A stretch of DNA of 5,396 nucleotides. It comes from Tannerellaceae bacterium (GTDB taxonomy: Bacteria > Bacteroidota > Bacteroidia > Bacteroidales > Tannerellaceae). The notes under the pieces are model-generated. The model worked only from the letters and a program-made list of their open reading frames with translations, did no database searches and had not been told where the DNA came from. A program made the translations under genes and the position numbers. Positions 5,301-5,396 of this stretch are shown one piece after another (the first letter of the stretch is position 1; the number at the start of each line of letters is the position of its first letter). The stretch covers positions 1 through 5,396 of the forward strand of contig JAIRYL010000017.1 in NCBI GenBank assembly GCA_031267775.1, written 5' to 3'.

Positions 5301-5396
5301 ATGAAAACCATTCTGAAAAATTTCCTGAGCGTATTGCGCCGCTTTAAAATGGCTACGCTCTTAAACGTATTAGGCCTCTCCATCGCCTTTGCTTCT
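5301..5396 (+). CDS. ABC transporter permease, MacB/FtsX type (N-terminus only)
   Basis: The first 32 codons are visible and the gene runs off the right edge. The protein begins MKTILKNFLSVLRRF and continues KMATLLNVLGLSIAFAS. This basic amphipathic start followed by the NVLGLSIAFA opening of the first membrane helix is typical of the MacB-like permeases (MacB periplasmic core plus FtsX domain) that occur in multi-permease clusters in Bacteroidales. Such proteins work with an ATPase and often an HlyD-like adaptor and TolC-like channel to export peptides or drugs or to move lipoproteins; the cargo cannot be told here. No clear TAnnTTTG element lies between the terminator at 5192-5223 and the ATG, so expression may depend on read-through. 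The identification rests on only 32 residues. Confidence 0.75.
   Translation, partial: MKTILKNFLSVLRRFKMATLLNVLGLSIAFAS

Noticed and set aside
1..5396. Insertion sequence, integrase, tRNA or rRNA
   Set aside because: No transposase or recombinase motifs, target-site duplications, tRNA cloverleaf or rRNA segments were seen on either strand.

Overview
The window looks like chromosomal DNA of a Bacteroidota bacterium, most likely order Bacteroidales. The grounds are promoter-like elements of the TTTG / TAnnTTTG type, A-rich leaders instead of strong Shine-Dalgarno sites, a lipoprotein with a tandem DUF1080 (3-keto-disaccharide hydrolase) architecture, a LytS/LytTR two-component pair, and a partial ABC permease of the type common in gut Bacteroidales. 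Genus cannot be fixed from sequence alone.

Layout. Bases 1-491 are a 41-bp minisatellite (about 12 units, with a 3-unit, 123-bp higher-order pattern in part of it) that probably continues left of the window. It decays through a T-rich tail and a very G-rich stretch (564-594) into the 3' end of a leftward gene (597-1976) for a two-domain DUF1080 lipoprotein. A 258-bp divergent intergenic region (1977-2234) carries a promoter-like element for each direction and a perfect 7-bp inverted repeat. Rightward comes a compact three-regulator unit: a LytS/YehU-type membrane histidine kinase (2235-3251), a LytTR response regulator 3 bases later (3255-4001), and an AraC-family regulator 14 bases later (4016-4942). 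A hairpin overlaps the end of the last gene.

The 358-bp gap 4943-5300 is the most interesting non-coding part. It holds a good promoter candidate (4996-5026), about 190 nt that can fold into a closed multi-stem RNA, a canonical intrinsic terminator (5192-5223), and a perfect 10-bp inverted repeat (5177-5186 / 5260-5269) bracketing that terminator. I see no clear second promoter between the terminator and the next gene (5301 onward, truncated), which starts like a MacB/FtsX-type ABC transporter permease. The element is therefore either a free-standing small RNA or an attenuating leader for the transporter.

Working model (inference): the kinase, LytTR regulator and AraC regulator form one signalling operon, and the downstream transporter, gated by the structured leader, is a plausible target. 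The DUF1080 lipoprotein is divergently transcribed and may be functionally unrelated. No mobile element, tRNA, rRNA or CRISPR array was found.
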